Assembly: GCA_002633005.1 (NCBI GenBank)
Contig: NMRA01000025.1
Location: 469,502-529,476, forward strand
Origin: Phoronis australis
Lineage: Eukaryota; Phoronida; Phoronidae
Direction of reading: 5' to 3'
Length of the DNA stretch: 59,975 nt
In this document: one piece after another, positions 57,545 through 59,975 of the stretch
How the letters are laid out: each line of letters opens with the position of its first letter
Numbering within the stretch: the stretch's first letter is position 1
The notes under the pieces: generated by a model
Database searches by the model: none
The model's input: only the letters and a program-made list of their open reading frames with translations
Told to the model about the DNA's origin: nothing
Position numbers and translations under genes: made by a program

Positions 57545-57862
57545 ACACTCGCAAGAACTATCTGGCAATGAAGGGTAACAGTTAAAGAAATCGACAAAAT
57601 GCAAGTACGTGTACATTACGGGAACGCAATAGGAGGAAACAAGAATACCTCAACTGAAATGACAAAAGCAGTGTGGGCGGTGCTTTTTTCATAAATTACC
57701 TTCTGATGAAAAGCAGGAAGGAAAGTTGGAGTCCATACCTGAAAGCAAGAAAGAAAGGAGCAGGATACTTTCACATGCTTGGACGCTATTTGCCGCCCGC
57801 TGCCGTGACCTCAATTCAACCTGTGTGAAAGGACCTCGTCAATTAACACTCAACTGTTATAT

Positions 57863-58215
57863 ACAGTGGCAGATCTAGGATGCCATAAGGGGGGTCGGGC
57901 CCAACATGTTGCCTTGGAGAATTGGGCAAAGCGTGATTCAGGCGCCCTGAAAGTTTCGGGGGCCGGCGATGTGACCTAGTGTTCCAAAAATCTATCGGAG
58001 GACTAAAAAAAACAAAAGAAAACGGAACGTCAACTCGATTCCGCCGCGCGCTCCTGACCGCCCCCCCGGCCTCCCCTCCCTCCTCGTCCGCTGCCATTCC
58101 TAGTTGGTGAACTTTATGTTTCCTCACGTTTCACGCTGTTGCTCTTTGATTTTGCTTGCATCAGCCAAGGAGGGAGGGCCCGGGCCACCTGCCCCCCCCC
58201 CCTGAATCCGCATAT
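57863..58215. mobile_element. Candidate foldback element with GGATCCAG/GGGGGG-type ends
   Basis: The left end CAGTGGCAGATCTAGGATGC with a following G-run resembles the inverted right end (GCGGATTCAGGGGGG on the opposite strand). This is the common 'cagtggcggatccagggggg' style of invertebrate repeats. A similar left end starts near 59852. The match is loose. Confidence 0.35.
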
Positions 58216-58622
58216 GATATAATGCTGGGCCGGACACAAACAAAACAAAACGATCGAATCTCAATTGCCAGTTTAAACGATGGTGTCAGTTAGTTTCGTG
58301 TTGGTGCTGGAGAGAATGATGGGAGTGGAGCCGGAGACTGGTCTTTTTAGGGTTGCAAATGCACAATGACAAGCTTTCTTGGCCTCAAAGGAGCTTCGCA
58401 GAGCTAGGATGCAAAGCTAAACTTGGACTAGAAGAGCACCAAAAAACAGGAGCAGAAAGACCAGCCTTCCGTACAGGGGCTTTCTGACATAATTACTTTA
58501 ATACAAGTGATCAGATTCTGCGTGCCGAGAGTTACATCATATTTTCCACAAATATGGATGGATTTTCTAGAAATTTTGAACACAGCTTGTATGATGCACT
58601 TTCTATGGTATGTAGCAGGCAT

Positions 58623-58694
58623 TTTAGCCCCTTGTGAGTAGGGACATTTAGCCCCTTGTGAGTAGGGACATTTAGCCCCTTGAGAGTAGGGACA
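58623..58694. repeat. 24-bp tandem repeat, three copies
   Basis: The unit TTTAGCCCCTTGTGAGTAGG plus GACA starts at 58623, 58647 and 58671, with one substitution in the last. In one minus-strand frame it gives a repeated GLNVPTHK, a shadow of the repeat. Confidence 0.95.
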
Positions 58695-58937
58695 ATTTTA
58701 TTGTGATGAGCGCATCTCACTTGAAGGATTTTGTCACGCCATTTTGGTTGGAGCAGTGATGAAAAGCAGGCATCCCAGCGGATCATCTGAAGTTCATACT
58801 AAAGACTGAATTAATTTCAGAACTGCATTTAAATAATTGTTATTGATCATTTTCCCATTTATTTAAAACAAAATTTCTATCAGAGTTTACTTTATTATTT
58901 GAATCCAAGACTTCCAGGGGGACTGCTCTAACTGCAC

Positions 58938-58938
<1 letters not shown>

Positions 58939-58981
<43 letters not shown>
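58939..58981. repeat. (TATATG)n microsatellite
   Basis: About seven perfect hexamer copies, 40 bp upstream of the acceptor of gene S exon 2. Confidence 0.95.
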
Positions 58982-59022
58982 CCTACGTTAATCTGCATTG
59001 TATAAATGAAAGTTTTTTGCAG

Positions 59023-59170
59023 CTGTCGCTGTCCTTGCTCTTGTGAGTCTCGTGAGCTTCTCCGTGGGAAAAGATACAATCAAGTGCTATAGTTCAGACC
59101 CTGACACAGGGAAACAAAAAAGGGTATACACCATCGCTCATGGCTTCGACTGGGGCGCGTACGAATACCT
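59023..59170 (+). CDS. Secreted-protein gene S, exon 2 (continues beyond the window)
   Basis: Acceptor TTTTTTGCAG|CTGTCG and donor TACCT|GTAAGT enclose 148 bases. In phase with the first exon it completes the signal peptide. The mature N-terminus then reads KDTIKCYSSDPDTGKQKRVY and TIAHGFDWGAYEYL, leaving two bases. Read from the nearby ATG at 59006 instead, the frame is wrong by one base, which supports the upstream first exon. No domain family is recognised. One cysteine and an aromatic-rich end are the visible features, and the rest of the gene lies outside the window. Confidence 0.6.
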
Positions 59171-59975
59171 GTAAGTTAGATCATTTCTCGCCAGGAAGCA
59201 CGTCGCAACATACTCGGGGCATTCACACGGGGCCTGCGTAGAGTTGCACTGTGTCTCGTACCGAGAACGACAAAATTACTACTTGTACTCAGATGAAAAA
59301 ATGTTGCAACGTACAGGATCGGCGTAGTATCTGCGTAGGTTATATGCTGTCGTTTTCAGTTGGAGACTGTCGTAAGGTAGCGTATTATTGCGTAGGCAAG
59401 ACTTACGGTAACGTCACGTGGTGTTGCGTAGTTTTCCGTAGACTTGATTTATTTAAACTTGACACTTTCTTCGTCCAGTGCTCGATCGACGAGTTTGTCC
59501 GTGAGGTGGGAACTATCATTCGTGGGCAGCTATTAATCTGCAGGGAGAGGTTTTAAGTTGTTATGTGCACGAGCGTTAAGGAGTGCGGAAGGGGAATATA
59601 CGTGGCACACTAGAACGTGATCACACTAACGTACTTTACTGGTGAAACTCTAGTGTCTACTGAACGCATGTAACCTTGCTGTTTTCGTCGGTCCAGTGCC
59701 TTAAGGTTCAATTAAGTAGGCTTGGCGTACAGTAGCGTGGTGTTGGGTAGATTTGCATAGACTTTGTAAACTGGGAACTTTTTGCGTCCATTATTCTTTG
59801 CCGAAAGAACGCGACTTCTATCTCGCGCACCCAGTGTAACCTAGCGTAGACACCAGTGTCTGATTTAGAGGGGGCCAAGGGGTCTATGCCCCCCCTAAAA
59901 TTCTCCCAGATTCCATTGGACAGTTAGGGGATGCGAATTTCTGGCTGGCAAAATCCTGGCTGATACTATGCTCTG
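59171..59975. other. Intron of gene S (start), degenerate GCGTAG-rich repeat
   Basis: Words around GCGTAG recur from 59230 to 59850, and 59420-59490 resembles 59725-59790. A foldback left end (CAGTGTCTGATTTAGAGGGG) starts near 59852. The 101-codon frame at 59251-59556 lies inside this repeat and is not called. Confidence 0.4.

Noticed and set aside
57335-57616. 93-codon minus-strand frame
   Set aside because: No domain pattern and no splice context; it lies in the presumed intron of gene S.
59006-59170. Frameshifted signal peptide starting at ATG 59006
   Set aside because: An upstream 13-base exon at 56824 gives the correct frame without any sequence change.
59251-59556. 101-codon cysteine-containing frame
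   Set aside because: It is embedded in a degenerate GCGTAG-rich repeat directly after a splice donor, so it is most likely intronic.

Overview
The window is metazoan nuclear DNA, most likely from a marine invertebrate. The evidence is intron-split secreted genes with GT/AG splice sites, a PAN/apple plus laminin-G-like lectin gene, a Golgi galactose-3-O-sulfotransferase-type gene, Penelope-like retroelements with GIY-YIG endonucleases, a CR1/L2/Jockey-type LINE, tRNA-derived SINE fragments and many small foldback transposons. Cnidarians, hemichordates and cephalochordates all carry this mix, and the sequence alone does not decide between them. Gene density is low and most of the 60 kb is repeat-derived or featureless.

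Layout: 0.9-4.3 kb is a dead LINE on the + strand. 5.4-5.8 kb is a 21-bp palindromic minisatellite ending at an assembly join. 9.8-19.3 kb is the best gene, three coding exons (PAN domain, short linker, LamG-like domain) with a Penelope-like element in its second intron. 20.1-22.9 kb holds two alleles of one locus placed in tandem around a 36-N gap, plus a foldback element. 23.3-24.1 kb contains two candidate exons of an unrecognised + strand gene. 24.8-39 kb is mainly dispersed and tandem repeats, with a P2X7-like coding scrap (33.6 kb), an SGNH-hydrolase fragment (34.5 kb) and a lone candidate exon (37.0 kb). 39.4-41.2 kb is a second Penelope-like element next to a foldback. 43.9-46.0 kb holds three minus-strand exons whose phases fit one unrecognised gene. 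49.6-49.95 kb is a candidate minus-strand terminal exon with a polyadenylation signal. 51.3-54.1 kb is a tandem array of a 1.16-kb unit carrying a conserved E2F/CRE/CCAAT-like block. 54.2-55.0 kb is the sulfotransferase-like gene on the minus strand. 56.8-59.2 kb is the start of a small secreted-protein gene that runs past the window.

The genes share no evident pathway; several encode secreted or Golgi-lumen products. Seven N positions or runs mark scaffold joins. At three of them the flanking sequence is duplicated, so the tandem structure there is probably an assembly artefact in a heterozygous diploid. Exon-level calls rest on reading frame, splice signals and phase agreement only; no database search was possible.
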